Of a stretch of DNA of 64,000 bases, positions 35,181-47,030 are shown piece by piece (position 1 is the first letter of the stretch; each line of letters opens with the position of its first letter). The position numbers and the translations under genes are program-made. The notes under the pieces are model-generated. The model saw nothing but the letters and a program-made list of their open reading frames with translations. It had not been told where the DNA came from and ran no database searches. The stretch spans positions 877,619,594 through 877,683,593 of the forward strand of contig NC_081409.1 in assembly GCF_030272615.1 (NCBI RefSeq), written 5' to 3'. The DNA is from Cryptomeria japonica (lineage: Eukaryota; Streptophyta; Pinopsida; Cupressales; Cupressaceae).

Positions 35181-36304
35181 ACAAAACTACAAAACAAAAA
35201 GAAAGGGGACCTATATTTTCAAGACAAGGAAACTAATGCGGCTAGGTATGCAGGGCATATTAAATGGCAACTATTTGGGAAAAATGACTCTAGGCATTTT
35301 AAAACTTCAGAATCTCTGATATAACCTGACACCTAAGGCTACTATCATTCAAAATAATGTATAAGAGCGAAAAGATGATTGAACTAATGAACAAACAACC
35401 GATTCCAGAAATGAACAAGATCAACTCTTAAGTGTGTGCGTATGATTTATTACTCCATCATTCTCAATATTGAAGATAAACAAGGGAAATTGGGTGCTTG
35501 CTACGTAGGTGAAGTCAACCAATGTGTTTCACGCAAGGTCATCCTAAACATAGCTCTATTTCCAAACGGGCGTCCATAGCCCCGACAGAGATACCTCTAG
35601 CTTCTGTCAAGCAACGCTCCACTGCCAGTCAGGCATCCATAGCCTCAATGAAGATTACTTGAAACACCCAAGTTTAGTTGCTTTAAGTGGATCATTTCTT
35701 TTCTTTTTCTCTCTTCTTTGTTTTTTTAAGATTATTTTCACATCAAAAATATAGAAGGGTTATTTCTTTCATAACCTTTAAGCAACTTTAAAACATCGAA
35801 GTTCGATTACTAGGTTGGGAACCATGGTGGACAATGTGAAACATCCCAACTTCTGATTTTTCACTTGGAAACAAGTTCATCTAATATCTTACAAAATTTT
35901 CTGATGTATCTTAGTGTGATGGTGGGGTTGAGTAATTAGGTTAGCCTTTTCCAATTGAGAGTCAAAAAATCAAAACACAATTAAACTAATATATCACCTT
36001 GGACAAGTGTAGACAAAGGTTTCAAGATTAACCAAACAAATAATGAAGCTATAAAGAGAAAAGAGTCAAAATCTCTCAAAATTTGGCAACCTATTATGCA
36101 AAGAACACCTATCCTTTTAGAATCCTTGAGAAAAACATGCATCCTAACACAAAAAAACAAAACAAACAAAACAAGAAAAACAAACAGAGGAAACAAAAAG
36201 GAAAACGGGCATGCAACAAAAGCAAAACCATGCAGTCAACACACAAATCAAAGCAAACAAACAAAACAACAAACCGAAAGAAAAAAAACTAATCTACTAT
36301 AGTA
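35181..36304 (-). other. gypsy spacer downstream of pol
   Basis: No gene. An AAACAAAACAAACAAAAC-rich stretch lies at 36150-36300. A GC-richer block (35540-35670) repeats GGGCGTCCATAGCCC / AGGCATCCATAGCC. The ORFs across the A-rich part are composition artefacts. Confidence 0.6.
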
Positions 36305-36610
36305 CAATATGTCCAGCTCCTCTTAAATCTAATCAAAATAATGTTTGAGGAACTGACCATTGACAGGAAATGGTACAAGTCCTCCAATCAAAGAGCTCAA
36401 TCTAAAAGTGTTCTCTCCTAAAATTTAGGCAATTTGGTAAGGACCTAACCACAACCTCTCAAACTTATGGTGATCACCCTTTTTCTCCTTGGCCTTGTCC
36501 CATAATAGAACTAAATCAAAGATCCAAAAGGCTTTTAGCTTGGCTCTTTTATCAAACCATCGCTTACAACTACTTGATGTTTGGCAAAGTGTTGTATGGT
36601 ATTTATCCAT
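36305..36610 (-). pseudogene. gypsy pol C-terminal domain
   Basis: FDKRAKLKAFWIFDLVLLWD, then FERLWLGPYQIA and a broken tail: the SH3-like domain that follows the integrase core in Tat elements. No chromodomain. Confidence 0.75.
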
Positions 36611-36696
36611 TTGTCATCAAGTTTCAACAAATTCAGGAGGCGAACTTCTACTTGGTCCTCAATTTCAAGTTCTTTCATCAGCTAGAGGACAGGTAT

Positions 36697-37281
36697 TTAT
36701 AAATTGATCGAGAAAATAGGGTTTTTTCCATAAACAAGATAATATGAAGAAGTCCCTAGGGCAGCTTTAACTCTGGTTCGATCAGCCCATAAGGCATATG
36801 TCAGTTGATTGTGCCAATCTCGAGGGTTCTTCTCGAGTAACTTCTTAATAACATCTAGGATATTATTATTAGTGGATTTAGCTACCCCATTACCTCGTGG
36901 ATAGTAATTAGATGAGAATTTCAATATCACCTTATACTCATACAACCATTGCATTAATTGTGCTGAAGTAAAAGCAGGGCCGTTGTCACATACTAGAGAA
37001 AATGGCATGCCAAACCTGGTGATAATGTACTCATCAATGAATTGAAGAACAGCCTCAGCAGTGGCGTTCTTGCATGCTATGGATTCTGTCTAGTGTGTGC
37101 AATAATCTATCATAGTGAGAATAAACTTATGTCCTATAGATGAATTAGGATTGATAACACCAACAAAATCTAACACCCATTGAGAAAATGGTCTTACCTT
37201 GAACACTGGATGGAGAGGCATGGCAGGATTCCTTTCTAGATGTAGTTGTTTGACATGTATGACAATACCTGACATGTTCAT
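36697..37281 (-). pseudogene. int: gypsy integrase core
   Basis: Frames 37281-37090 and 37008-36697. First Asp in LTMIDYCTH, second in LVCDNGPAFTS; the third catalytic residue is Lys (YPRGNGVAKSTNN) where Glu is expected. A stop follows YCTH. Inactive as read. Confidence 0.88.
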
Positions 37282-37303
37282 GGGTATCCTTAAAAATACT
37301 AGG

Positions 37304-37561
37304 CTAATAATAGTTAGCTTTCAAAATCTGATGTGTCGTGGCATCCACTAACCCATGGCCTATCCCATATTTCCCATGAAACTCTTCTATCATCTTATGG
37401 GCTTCCTGGTGATCAAGACATCTAAGGTAAATGCCTTCATAATTCTTTCTATATATTGTGGAATCTTTAATCATGTAATTAACACTTTTGATCCTTAAAG
37501 CTCTCCTTTGTGTAGCTATCAACCCCTCAGGACACTTGTTATTTAGCAAAATGAAGATCAA
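37304..37561 (-). pseudogene. gypsy integrase zinc-binding region
   Basis: YRKNYEGIYLRCLDHQEAHK and FHGKYGIGHGL... form the H2C2-type region that precedes integrase; the expected C..C pair lies in the following broken stretch. Confidence 0.8.
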
Positions 37562-37612
37562 GTCAGTGTACCATGGATCCTGAGTGAATGACTCTAATGT
37601 ATATTGTTGGCA

Positions 37613-37903
37613 CTAGATTTTAGGGGTAGGAGTCGCCATAGCTTGAGACAAACCTTGGCCTCTTACTAACCTCATTGGATACATCTCTAGATCAAATTCA
37701 TGTAGAATAGTCATCCATTTCCCTTGGCACTCTCCCAACTCTGATTGTATAAGCAGTGACTTAACTGCTTGATCAGGTATAATTACATATATCTTGTTCC
37801 TTAAGATATAGTGTCTAAATTTATTGACTACTCGTACCAAGGCAAAAGATTTTTTTTCAAGAGCAAAATACCTTACCTCAGGATTATTAAAAGGGGAGCT
37901 CAT
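37613..37903 (-). pseudogene. gypsy RNase H domain
   Basis: Follows reverse transcriptase: ALEKKSFALVRVVNKFRHYI is the region with the catalytic Glu, then IIPDQAVKSLLIQSE and a KWMTILHEFDLE motif (the usual RW..LL.EFD). Confidence 0.85.
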
Positions 37904-37930
37904 GAATGCGATTGGTTTTTCATTCCCTGC

Positions 37931-38945
37931 TTACCTCTGTGTTAGAGCATCAATGCCTAAATATAATGAGGCAAAATAATATGTATAAAATGGTAGAGTA
38001 TAGTCAGCACTAGTCAATACGAGAGCTTCAACAATGCACTTCTTGATCTGGGCGAAAGCCTCTCTTTCTTTTGCAATCCATTCAATCTTAGCATCCTTCA
38101 TCATCATTTCATTTAGTGGCTGGAATATCTCTACAAACCCAGTGATAAATTTCTTGACAAAATTGATCTTCCTGAAGAAAGATCTCATTTCCTTTTTGCT
38201 GCCAGGCATCTGCAATTTCAGCAATGCTTCCACTTGATCTGGGTCAATGGATATCCATCTTTCAGAGATCACGTGACCAAGGAGCTTTCCTTCAACAACT
38301 CTAGACACACACTTTTTGGGATTAAGAGATATCCTGTATCCATGACATCTTTCCAAGACTTTGCGGAGGTGGTCCAGGTGATCTCCCTCGACTTTAGAGA
38401 ATATGGTCAAGTCATCCATATATATGATAATGCCTTTACCAATTAAATATTTGAAATTTGTATCCATTGCTCTCTGAAATGTTGCTCTGGCATTGATCAA
38501 CCCAAATGGCATCTTTTGGTATACACAAGTCCCTTACTTTGTAATGAATGTTGTTTTCATGCGGTCTTTATAGTTCACCAACACTTGGTTATATCCAAAA
38601 TAACCATCTAGGAATGACATCATCTATGAACCACTAACAATTTATAATACCTCATCTAGTAAAGGGAGTGGGTAATTATCCTTTTCTAATGTCTTATTGA
38701 GGTTATTGAGGTCAACACAAAGTTGAATCTTCCCATTGTTTTTCCTTACCAATACCAAGTTGGCAAACTCAAGTGGAATGGTAAACTGGGAAAATAATCC
38801 TAGTAGCAAGCAACTATTGAACTTCTTTAAAGATCAAAGGTTCTATCAATGAATTGACTGGTCATTGCTTCTGCCTGAATGTCTTTGTATTGGGTTTCGA
38901 AGGTATAACATGAGTGATGATATATGTATCAAATGTTTTCAGATC
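37931..38945 (-). pseudogene. gypsy reverse transcriptase
   Basis: Main frame 38512-37931 (193 codons) starts at MPFGLINARATFQRAMD and has the active-site IIIYMDDLTIFSK, then the thumb region FFRKINFVKKFITGF. Upstream, frames broken by stops hold IQLCVDLNNLNKTLEKDNYP and FLDGYFGYNQVLV, the earlier reverse transcriptase motifs. It copies element RNA to DNA in the particle. Confidence 0.93.
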
Positions 38946-38991
38946 TTCATATCTGCATGCTATAACATCAATATATTCCTTTAATATTTGT

Positions 38992-39459
38992 CTAATTCTC
39001 TCTTTCTCTCTCAATGGGAGTGCAAATCTTCCCAATGTATATTATCTTCTCTTGACCTTCTGAGCCAATATTATGTGGTTCGTATTTTCCAACATCTGAA
39101 TCCATGGTCAATCTTTCTTTTATCTTGGGATCAGATTCAAAAAGCCTTTCTAGAGTGACCATACCTTTAGGGATGACATTGGTAGGTAAATTGACAATTT
39201 CCTCCTCATGATCTTCATCACCAGCATTCAATCTATCCTCCTCATCAATAATCTGTTGTTCGAAAGAACCAGAATTAGAAAGGAAAGCTAGAATGTGCCT
39301 ATCATCCTCAAAGACTTGGACATGCTTGATATTGTTGGGCACAACGGGGGTTGAAACCAATTCTACGAAAAATATTTTCAAAGGAGACTGACTTATTAGT
39401 TCCAGTGTACTTGCTGCTACAACCAATGCATCTGATATTCCATTCAACTTTCTGGGCAC
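38992..39459 (-). pseudogene. gypsy linker between extra RNase H and reverse transcriptase
   Basis: Starts in the last RNase H motif (VPRKLNGISDALVVAAST), then NNIKHVQVFEDDRHILAFL and IPKGMVTLERLFE, an acidic linker of about 120 residues that leads to the reverse transcriptase. This linker type is familiar from plant Tat-like polyproteins. Confidence 0.75.
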
Positions 39460-39911
39460 TAATTGGATTTTAAAAGCATCAAAGTCTTAAATCAATCTCC
39501 ATACCCAATTTGTATATGCTATCAGCCTTTTATCATGACACACATACTGATTTCTTACCTGCTTAACCACCAATTATGAATCTCCTTGGACTCTTAAACA
39601 TCTGGCTCCTTTTTATGAGGGAAGAGGAGTCCCCTAATTAAGGCCTCATATTCAGTCATATTATTAATACAAGGGAATTGGAGTTGATAAGAAGCAAGAA
39701 AGGTCTTCCCTTTGGGACTAGTTAATTCAACTCCCGCTCCACTACCTTGTTTGGATCTAGACTCATCAAACTTTAGAAACCATATTTCATCCTTCAATTT
39801 CTTTACATTATTTGGCTTAGCCTCAATGATCACTGGAGGATGATTAGTTTCTAAATGTAGTTGTTGTTTGATGTTTTTTAACATATGAGGTTGTTCATTT
39901 ACAGGCTCCAA
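39420..39911 (-). pseudogene. gypsy extra RNase H (aRH type), located before reverse transcriptase
   Basis: WFLKFDESRSKQGSGAGVEL has the first Asp, INNMTEYEALIRGL the Glu, LRVQGDS the next Asp and VPRKLNGISDALV the final Asp. A frameshift near 39594 and stops break it. The domain is a complete second RNase H, lying between protease and reverse transcriptase instead of after the standard RNase H. Confidence 0.8.
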
Positions 39912-40441
39912 GAGTACTTTGACTATATCAAGAGAGATTGAGTCTCTTCATCCTCCTATTTGGAAAGCTCTAGTATAAGGATTTCTTGTATACATTGTTT
40001 CAATTGGGGTGCTCCTATTGTAACTTTCTCCCTTTGAAGAATTATCCTTTCACAACTTGGAATTTGAGCCTCTTTGACCATGGTATCACAATCAATATCT
40101 TCCCATGGGATTGGACTCATCAATTTTGTAACTCATTTTGGCATGGGATATAGGACATTTCTGAGTGTTCTTGATGATGTATCCAACACCATTTTGGGAG
40201 TAGAAAATATTATACTTTCATGCTATCCCCTAGCAAGATCATACCTCATTTTACTACTGTAATGAAATCTTTAACCCGCCCCCTATGTTAAGCCATATCT
40301 ACTTGATAGGTGTGGGGAATGGAAGGTGAGAATTCCATTTACTCTATAGACTCCTAGACTCACCTCAACATATGCCACTTCATTGGGAGCTCCATAATCC
40401 GTGACCAATTTCTTCAACTTTGGTTCACTATCAATTCGGAT

Positions 40442-40852
40442 CTACTTGCTCACACCTTTCCATAGAAGCCACAAATATGTAAAGCAGGTTGAGAAGTAAC
40501 CTCCCAAATTTTTTGACCAGTCCCTACTGAGGAGCATCCCATATGCCTCTGGAATATCCACTACTTGAATGTCAATGTAATGGGATATACGCGGATCGGT
40601 ACCCAACTTAATATATACATCTTTCAATTCCCCAATCACATTGACCTCAGTCTTGTCCACTTGTACCACCTTGCTATTTGCACACATCGAGTTGAGACCA
40701 AGCTTCTGATATATAGAATAAGGCATTACATTCCCAGAAGCACCAGAATCCACCAAACAGTTTTGTAAATTCTTCCCACATATCTTTAACCTGAGTAGGA
40801 ATGGTGGGTTTTCGATGGAATCATTATTGACATTAGCATTGAGTTCATTCAA
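40442..40852 (-). pseudogene. gypsy aspartic protease
   Basis: 136 codons. Catalytic DSG in NCLVDSGASGNVMPYSIYQK, flap and hydrophobic segments, then EAYGMLLSRDWSKNLGGYF, a phrase found in Tat-lineage proteases. It processes gag-pol. A further broken extension reaches about 40270. Confidence 0.9.
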
Positions 40853-40875
40853 GTATCCATCTTAACCCCACTACT

Positions 40876-41496
40876 CTAAGATTCCATTAGTTCTAATTTC
40901 TTAAGAAGGGTCTTCTTCTGTTTAGGACAATATCTCAATACTTCCATTAAGGACATAGTGGTGGCAATCCTCTCCATCTCCCTAGTAACATCGAAAGATC
41001 TTTTTAAAGCATATTCTTGTCCTTGGCTTTGTCTAGGACGAGCACCTTGAAAAGATTGAGGGGGACGATTGTTACTTGCATTAGCATCAGGAGGTACAAA
41101 TCCACCCTTCGGGGGAGGTGGTTTTGTCAATGGTGCCTTGCCTTGACTTCTGGGGTTATAATTATTCATAGTCTAAAAAGCTTGAGCATCATAAACACAC
41201 AATTCACCTTCAATTTCTGCTTGAAACTCTTTGTATAGTAATGTGTCAATTAACATTGTTGTATTAATCTTCTTAGGTTCTTCATTAGAGCATCCTTTTG
41301 GTTGAGAGTCAGCTTGGGCAATTCTAATCATTTTCTTGAACTGGGCGCAATTGACTTCTGAATGCAATGTTGTATCATGCAACCTACACCAATTAGTCAG
41401 TAAATTCATATCCGCTAGGTTAATAGTTTGTGTATTATTTGGATTTTCTCTCGCACCAAGATGATCATGGTTCACCCCACCGTTGTTTGGACCCAT
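40876..41496 (-). pseudogene. gypsy gag C-terminal region
   Basis: Frames 41496-41173 and 41169-40876. CRLHDTTLHSEVNC is a zinc-knuckle-like Cys/His cluster (NWCRLHDTTLHSEVNCAQF). A Pro/Gly-rich linker follows (PPPPKGGFVPP). Confidence 0.8.
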
Positions 41497-41519
41497 GTTC
41501 CTTTGTCTATTGTACAGCT

Positions 41520-42564
41520 TGGAGTTATAACTTTGATTTTGGTTTTGATTATTATAGTTTCACTGATTATTGTATGATTGGGGTTGGTTGTACCCTCCCA
41601 GAGGATTCATCTTCAATTGACTCAAATTTGAAGTAACTTGTGAAATAATTTTCTTTAATGCTTCTAGTTCAATGGATATGTGTGACCCTTGACCCTTAGG
41701 CATCGTAGTTGGGGCTTGGTTAGTTGCGTGGGAATTACCAAACTGTTGATTTGCCCCTTTTACTTGACCAACATATTGTGTTTGGATAGGGGCAGTATTG
41801 GCATTTTTCTGCCAAGTTAAAGTTTGAGCAACAAATTGTTGGCTAGCCTAAGGTTGAGGTGCATAAATTGGTACCGAGTTCATTGTTGGGGCTCCTATTG
41901 GTAAAGGTGATGGTACCCCGGGGAGTTGGTTATAGTTTCCTTGGTTCACTCCTATGGGTAATTTGTATCCAATTCCCCCAGGTGTTTGATTCAACTCTTG
42001 ATTTATGCTGATTGCCAATGCATAAACCTTTGCCAATGTATTGCTTTGATCTTCAAGCACACTCTTTTTGATAAACATAGCACTCCATGGGTCAATAGCT
42101 CTCAAATATGAGTCAATTGCTATGTTTGTTGCCACTTGATAAGGAGCCTGTAACCTCTTATATGCCCTTTGAAAGTTGGTATTGAAATTTGTCAAAGGTT
42201 CATTGGGTGACTTCTTGAGGGAAGCAAACTAATGTTACAATTCCCTAGGGTCAACATACACTCGGAACTAATCAATAAAGGATTTCTCTAAAACATCCCA
42301 ACCACTGATGGAGTTTGCTGGTAGGGTCAAATACCAATTATATTCATTCTCCCCAAGTGGATATGGGAAGAGTCTACATACCACATCTTGATGTTCGATT
42401 TTGTTACCAACAACTACATCCTTGAATGCTTCAATATGCTCATCTGCAGTCCTAGGTCCCAAAAAGTAAAATTTACTACAAAATTTGTCAAGATTTCCAG
42501 ATAGGTCATGTATACCTCTAGGTATAGTTCCTAATGGTGCATGATCTTGGTTAAAGTAGGCCAT
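41520..42564 (-). pseudogene. gag: gypsy gag capsid core
   Basis: Frames 42564-42268 and 42195-41848: GPRTADEHIEAFKDVV, LFPYPLGENEYNWYLTLP, FASLKKSPNEPLTNF and YLRAIDPWSAMFIKK fit the retrotransposon gag domain. A stop between IEKSFID-like sequence and VYVDPREL splits it. A Gln/Asn/Pro-rich tail follows (41830-41520). Confidence 0.88.
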
Positions 42565-42681
42565 TGCTGGTGGTGGTGGTGGATGTTGAGTTACAAAAGG
42601 TACAATGATGGGCTGAGGACTAGGGGTTAACCATTCTTCTACATTGGGTATGGATGATTTCGCTGGTGAGGTTGTTGAAGG

Positions 42682-43062
42682 CTATCTCTTTGCTTTATTC
42701 TTCTTTTTCCTAGTCATAGATCCTATCTCTACTAAGTCTAATGGAGAAGAGTTACTCCTAAGAACTCTATAGAACCTTTTTGGGGGAGAAAGATGATATA
42801 TGATCCAACTTAATTCCTCAATTTCTTGTTTGTGGAGGAGGTGGTTGGGGGTTTGCTTGTGAAAGGAGTTTCCTTTGTGCTTCAACTTCTATATGTATAC
42901 CTCTTTGCCTTCATTGTCAAGGACTTGTCATGCTCGCGACCAATCACTATGATTCCTTCTACTGTGCCAAGCAAGAGTGTATAGTTGGGAAATGATGTCA
43001 TCTTCCTCGTAGTTGAGGTTAGGTTGTGTGAATGGTAAAATTTTGTCTCCTGGGAGAACCAT
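42682..43062 (-). pseudogene. gag: gypsy gag N-terminus
   Basis: ATG 43062-43060 lies 53 nt after the primer site. MVLPGDKILPFTQPNLN is closely similar to MGLPGDGFLPFEQPNL of element N2 at 53663. A stop near 42890 breaks it, and the KKKNKAK basic stretch parallels SRSQKVKG of N2. Confidence 0.8.
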
Positions 43063-43114
43063 ATCAGGTCATAGTGCGATCGTGCAATTGGAAATTTAGG
43101 GGATTAGTATCCTG

Positions 43115-43132
43115 GCCCTCCTTCTAGCGCCA
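43115..43132 (-). other. gypsy primer binding site, tRNA-Asn
   Basis: Minus strand TGGCGCTAGAAGGAGGGC, 5 nt inside the LTR. It is complementary to 18 nt at the 3' end of plant tRNA-Asn(GUU) with CCA. Confidence 0.9.
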
Positions 43133-43137
43133 GTTTT

Positions 43138-44366
43138 TGTTGACGAGTGTTTTGACACACCCACCAATAGTTAGGTAGTTTATGTGAACACTCACCACCT
43201 CTCCTGAAAAGAAATGAATCTCAAAAGACTAATTACTCCAATGTCTCTATAGTCAGGTCTTGATGGTGATGGGCAACTCAATGGTTGATGCAGTTGTACC
43301 TGTTAAGGGGCCTGCTGGTTGAAACCAAATCCCAATTATTTCTAATAACTTAACTTCCTTTTTTTTGTATTTTATGATTTAGAAACTCTTTCTAAGTAAA
43401 CTGCAAAAGATAGGGAAACAAGAAAATAACAATGAAACCAATACAATAATGACTTAATGAACTACTCAATTAGCACCCTGCAATCCCAAAATCATCATCA
43501 TCATTAAAACCAGAATTCAATAAAGGACCTCTAATAAACCAGTAAAGTCATGCAACTGTACTAATTCACATAAATGAATATCACCACAATATAATCCTAT
43601 CGCGTTAATTCTTGTACACCACTTATGTGTGCAATATGATTCATAAAACAATAAAACATAAGACCAAAATAAGTTGCTGATTTCAAACAATAGACATTAC
43701 CAGATCACAAAGAACAAATTCATAGTACATACACAAAGATCGGGAAATCTATAAGCTACTTCTTGTATTAACTCCAAAGAATGTATCACAAAAATTACTT
43801 AAGTTCATATCAATCTACATAAAAGTAATCTAAAATCTCTAAGTGGACCTAAAATCATCAATTTGTGGAACCTTACAATGAATCAAAATTTCCAATTTAT
43901 AGAGTTTGATGTCCTACTTTCTAGGAAATAAACCTACCTAAACTAAGCTCTAAAAAAGCAAGGAGTCACAGTTGACATGCAAGTCTCTACCTTGGACTCC
44001 AATTAACTACTATGGAACTTGGATTGGGAGAGCACTTCGAAAATGGTGCTGCATGAGCCAAGCTTTCGTAGTCATGCAAAATTTGCTCAAAATTAAGGTG
44101 TATGTTGGAGGTGCAGTTGAAGTCCCAGTGTTGGTGTCATGTAAACTTCTTCAAAAATATCATACTGTCATTAGCAACTACTTGTTTACCTTTTACTTCT
44201 TTTTATAGCTCTTATAATTTCTAATGATACATGCAACTACCTCAGCAGGAGGATCTGCAACATGCTTGATTCTAAACTTGTATTTCTTCAAAATTTCTTT
44301 TGCACTCTTACTTCTACCTTCTAATTTCTCTAATATTTCTGAAGCTTGTTGACATTGAGTTATTAA
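43138..44366 (-). repeat. gypsy 5' LTR (right in window), truncated by N1
   Basis: Begins TGTTGACGAG on the plus strand and aligns with 28173-29463 up to ATTGAGTTATTAA, where the N1 LTR starts. The remaining about 90 bp of LTR must lie beyond N1. Confidence 0.9.
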
Positions 44367-45389
44367 TGTAATACCCTAAAAATGGTCATCTAAACCATGA
44401 GCCCCTAATCTCGACAACGTCACCAAGGTCCTAACCAAAGGCAATTAAATAAATCTTGAGCACACAATTAATTTCTTAAATCATCAATGTCACATGGAAA
44501 ATTAATCAACCAATATTAATTAATATTTATTTAATTAATTAAATCATTCCAAGTAAATCATTTTAAACAATTATCCTATTTATTTCATTGAATATCCTAG
44601 CATATTTAATTAAATAAATCAATTTGCCATTAAATCATCAAAAAAGGAATTAATTGACAAAAAAAAATTAAACGTTGAGAAAAGAAATCAATTGGAGATA
44701 ATCTTGAAAAACAAATTAAAAATTGATAAATAATCTCAAAGAAAGCAATTAAAACATTTAATATTAAAATTGAATGAAATAGAGAATAAATCAATTTTTT
44801 CCTAATTTTATCTTAATTTTAGTTCAATTTCCTTTAAAATTGAGAAAAGCATCCAGTCACATCAATTCACCTAGATTGTGCTTCCTCTTGGAAAATCTTG
44901 ACTGCTCATCATCATTTGATCTCAGCCATTGGTTTCTTTCTGAATTTTCTATAAATTCAGGCTCTCATCTCCTAATCAAGGATCCGGGAGAATATATTGT
45001 TATTATATTATTTTTGCTCTAGGTTAATTAAGAATTTGCATTGAGATATTGCATATTAGTTCATTCATATTGCTTAAATCATTTAGCTTAAATATTCAAA
45101 TATTGCTTAAATCATGTTAGATTAATCATGTATATCTAGATTAATCTTGCATCCATTTAGCTTAAATCCATGCTCATATAGATTAAAAATCCTTCGTTTT
45201 GGTGTTGTCTAGTCACTGGATAGCTTAGCAATCTAAGAGAAATCTAAACTCGCATCTACTAGAAGGCAATGGGTCATTTTGTTATGGTTTTATTAGTCAT
45301 GCTTATATCTGTCTAACCATACATGTAACGACTTAATTGAAGTGTTGTGTTTTCCAGATATAGATACAAGTCCACCTTTCACACACACA
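44367..45389 (+). repeat. N1 5' LTR
   Basis: Starts TGTAATACCCTAAAAATGG directly after the broken gypsy LTR and ends ACACACACA, 4 nt before the primer site. AT-rich. The right-hand LTR is not in the window, so limits rest on these signals. Confidence 0.78.
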
Positions 45390-45393
45390 TTTT

Positions 45394-45421
45394 TGGCACC
45401 CACCGTGGGGCTTGAACCCAC
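45394..45421 (+). other. N1 primer binding site, tRNA-Lys, extended over the T arm
   Basis: TGGCACCCACCGTGGGGC plus the next 10 nt are complementary to the 3' acceptor strand and the whole T arm of plant tRNA-Lys, 26 of 28 by my reading. The reverse strand therefore looks like a tRNA 3' half with CCA. Confidence 0.82.
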
Positions 45422-47025
45422 GAATACAAGATTTCTAATGTTTTTGAAGAAATTTAATGCTTGGTTTTTATAACTAATAAACATGTGTTAAATTTGCAAA
45501 TAAAAATCTTTCTTTTTGCTTGTTCTTTTGTGATAGTAAAAAATGGTCTATGTTTGGAAGGTATAACTTTTTACTGAACCATTGGATCTCAACCAAGTTT
45601 TGATATGTTGTTCAAAACCAAGTTTTCTACAGTTTCACTAAAATGATTTTCCTAAACAATTTGGGTTTGAATGTTAGGAATGACAGAGTGAAGTACTATG
45701 ATGATTTTTTTTAATGTTATTTTGGAAACTAATCTTGGATTTTTAATGTTTGCAGGTCCTCTTGACAAATAATTCAATCATTAAACATATGCTTGCCAAA
45801 GATTATAAACTCAAACTACTGATATCTTTGTTTTGCAGGTTGCCTCCAGAGATACAAACAAACATTCTGTCTTCTTAATCTTTTTAGGAACACTAAAATT
45901 TATATAAGGGAAAGAACTTTGTTTTACGTGTTTGTGGGAGAATTCTAGAGTAGGAGAGTATGATCTTGTCCATTTGGACAATCAAAAATCCAGACCTTGA
46001 GGTTTTTTCTATTAGAGTCTAAGATTTGTTGATACCTTTAGAGGGCCTGCCTCCCGAGAAGCCCCTAAGGCTCGGTGAGAGGGAATGACCCAAGTGAGCT
46101 CAGCCAAATCCAAGAATCTAACTCACTATAATAAAATGCTTCTTGGGTGAAAGTCCCAGGAGACGGAATAATCAGTGGCACTGCTTCATTTATGAGGAGT
46201 GTCTCATGTTGAGCATCTTGTAGGGCCTCGTGGTCTAAATCACACTTGCATGATTATATGTTTTCAACATCCTGCTGGGTTTGTATCTAAATCACGCTTG
46301 TGTGACAGTCAAGCGGTCCTTCCAAATGAAACCCTTACTAAAAACTATAAGATAGAGGCTACCCGATTCACCTCCGAAAGGGGGATAATCTTTGTGTAAG
46401 AGAGATAGTAACTCTCCCAAGACACTTGCCATATCATGCCCCCATTAGCATTTGGAGTCAGCTAATATGGCATTGAGAATCCATTGCGTGAGACTCAGTG
46501 GCCATATTCTGATTAGTTATTGGGTGTGTACCTAAGTCAGTAAGAAAATATTTTCTTCTCTAAGCCAAATTTTGTAGGGTTAGTGTGTTGTGATTGAATT
46601 ATTATATATCTTGTGTGTTTTCTATGTTTTCATTCCTGAAACTGAAACTGGAGAAAACAAATCAACAACTCAGTGATAAATTGTTTATGTCAAAAACTGG
46701 TCTCTGTCAAACATAAAAAAAATCAGTCCTTATAAAAAACTAGCCTTTGTCAATCGTGAAAACTCTATTTGTCAAAATTTCATTTCTATCCATTTATCTA
46801 TCGTACGAGTCTGTTTAATTGTCATGGTGCTAGATAAATAGTGTCATACGAGATTTCATTGATCCTAATAGTTTTTCGTCTAGATTTACAAACTACGTCG
46901 TACGAGTCTAATAAACTATCATCTAGTCTTTTACATTCTGTCATGTGAAAATACATCATAGCCAGTAGATTATCATTTGGAGTCTGCCCAACTGTCATAC
47001 AAAATCAGGTAGCAACTCGTATGAA
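45422..47025 (+). other. N1 leader
   Basis: No convincing ORF. Contains CTAAGGCTCGGTGAGAGGGA and TCTTGGGTGAAAGTCCCAGG (46060-46165), a block of higher GC than its surroundings, and TCGTACGA-type palindromes (46800-46910). Nature otherwise unknown. Confidence 0.55.
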
Positions 47026-47030
47026 ATACT

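Larger units (their letters stand above)
28173..44366 (-). mobile_element. Ty3/gypsy element (Tat-like), minus strand, right LTR interrupted
   Basis: Related LTRs at 28173-29463 and 43138-44366, a tRNA-Asn primer site next to the right LTR and a purine tract next to the left LTR fix the orientation as minus. Order of reading: 5' LTR, gag, protease, extra RNase H, reverse transcriptase, RNase H, integrase, 30-mer repeat zone, extra ORF (copy C of the unnamed family), 3' LTR. Integrase after reverse transcriptase is the Ty3/gypsy order, and protease and extra RNase H sequences fit the Tat lineage. The right LTR is cut after ATTAA at 44366 by element N1; its missing end is not in the window. A solo LTR (32328-33388) is nested in it. 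Confidence 0.92.

Noticed and set aside
36083-36302. Two Lys/Asn-rich ORFs
   Set aside because: Overlapping frames in an AAACAAAAC-rich stretch; composition effect.
45394-45423. A tRNA-Lys gene on the minus strand
   Set aside because: Only the T arm and the 3' acceptor strand with an encoded CCA are present; no D or anticodon arm. It sits right after an LTR, so it is a primer site.
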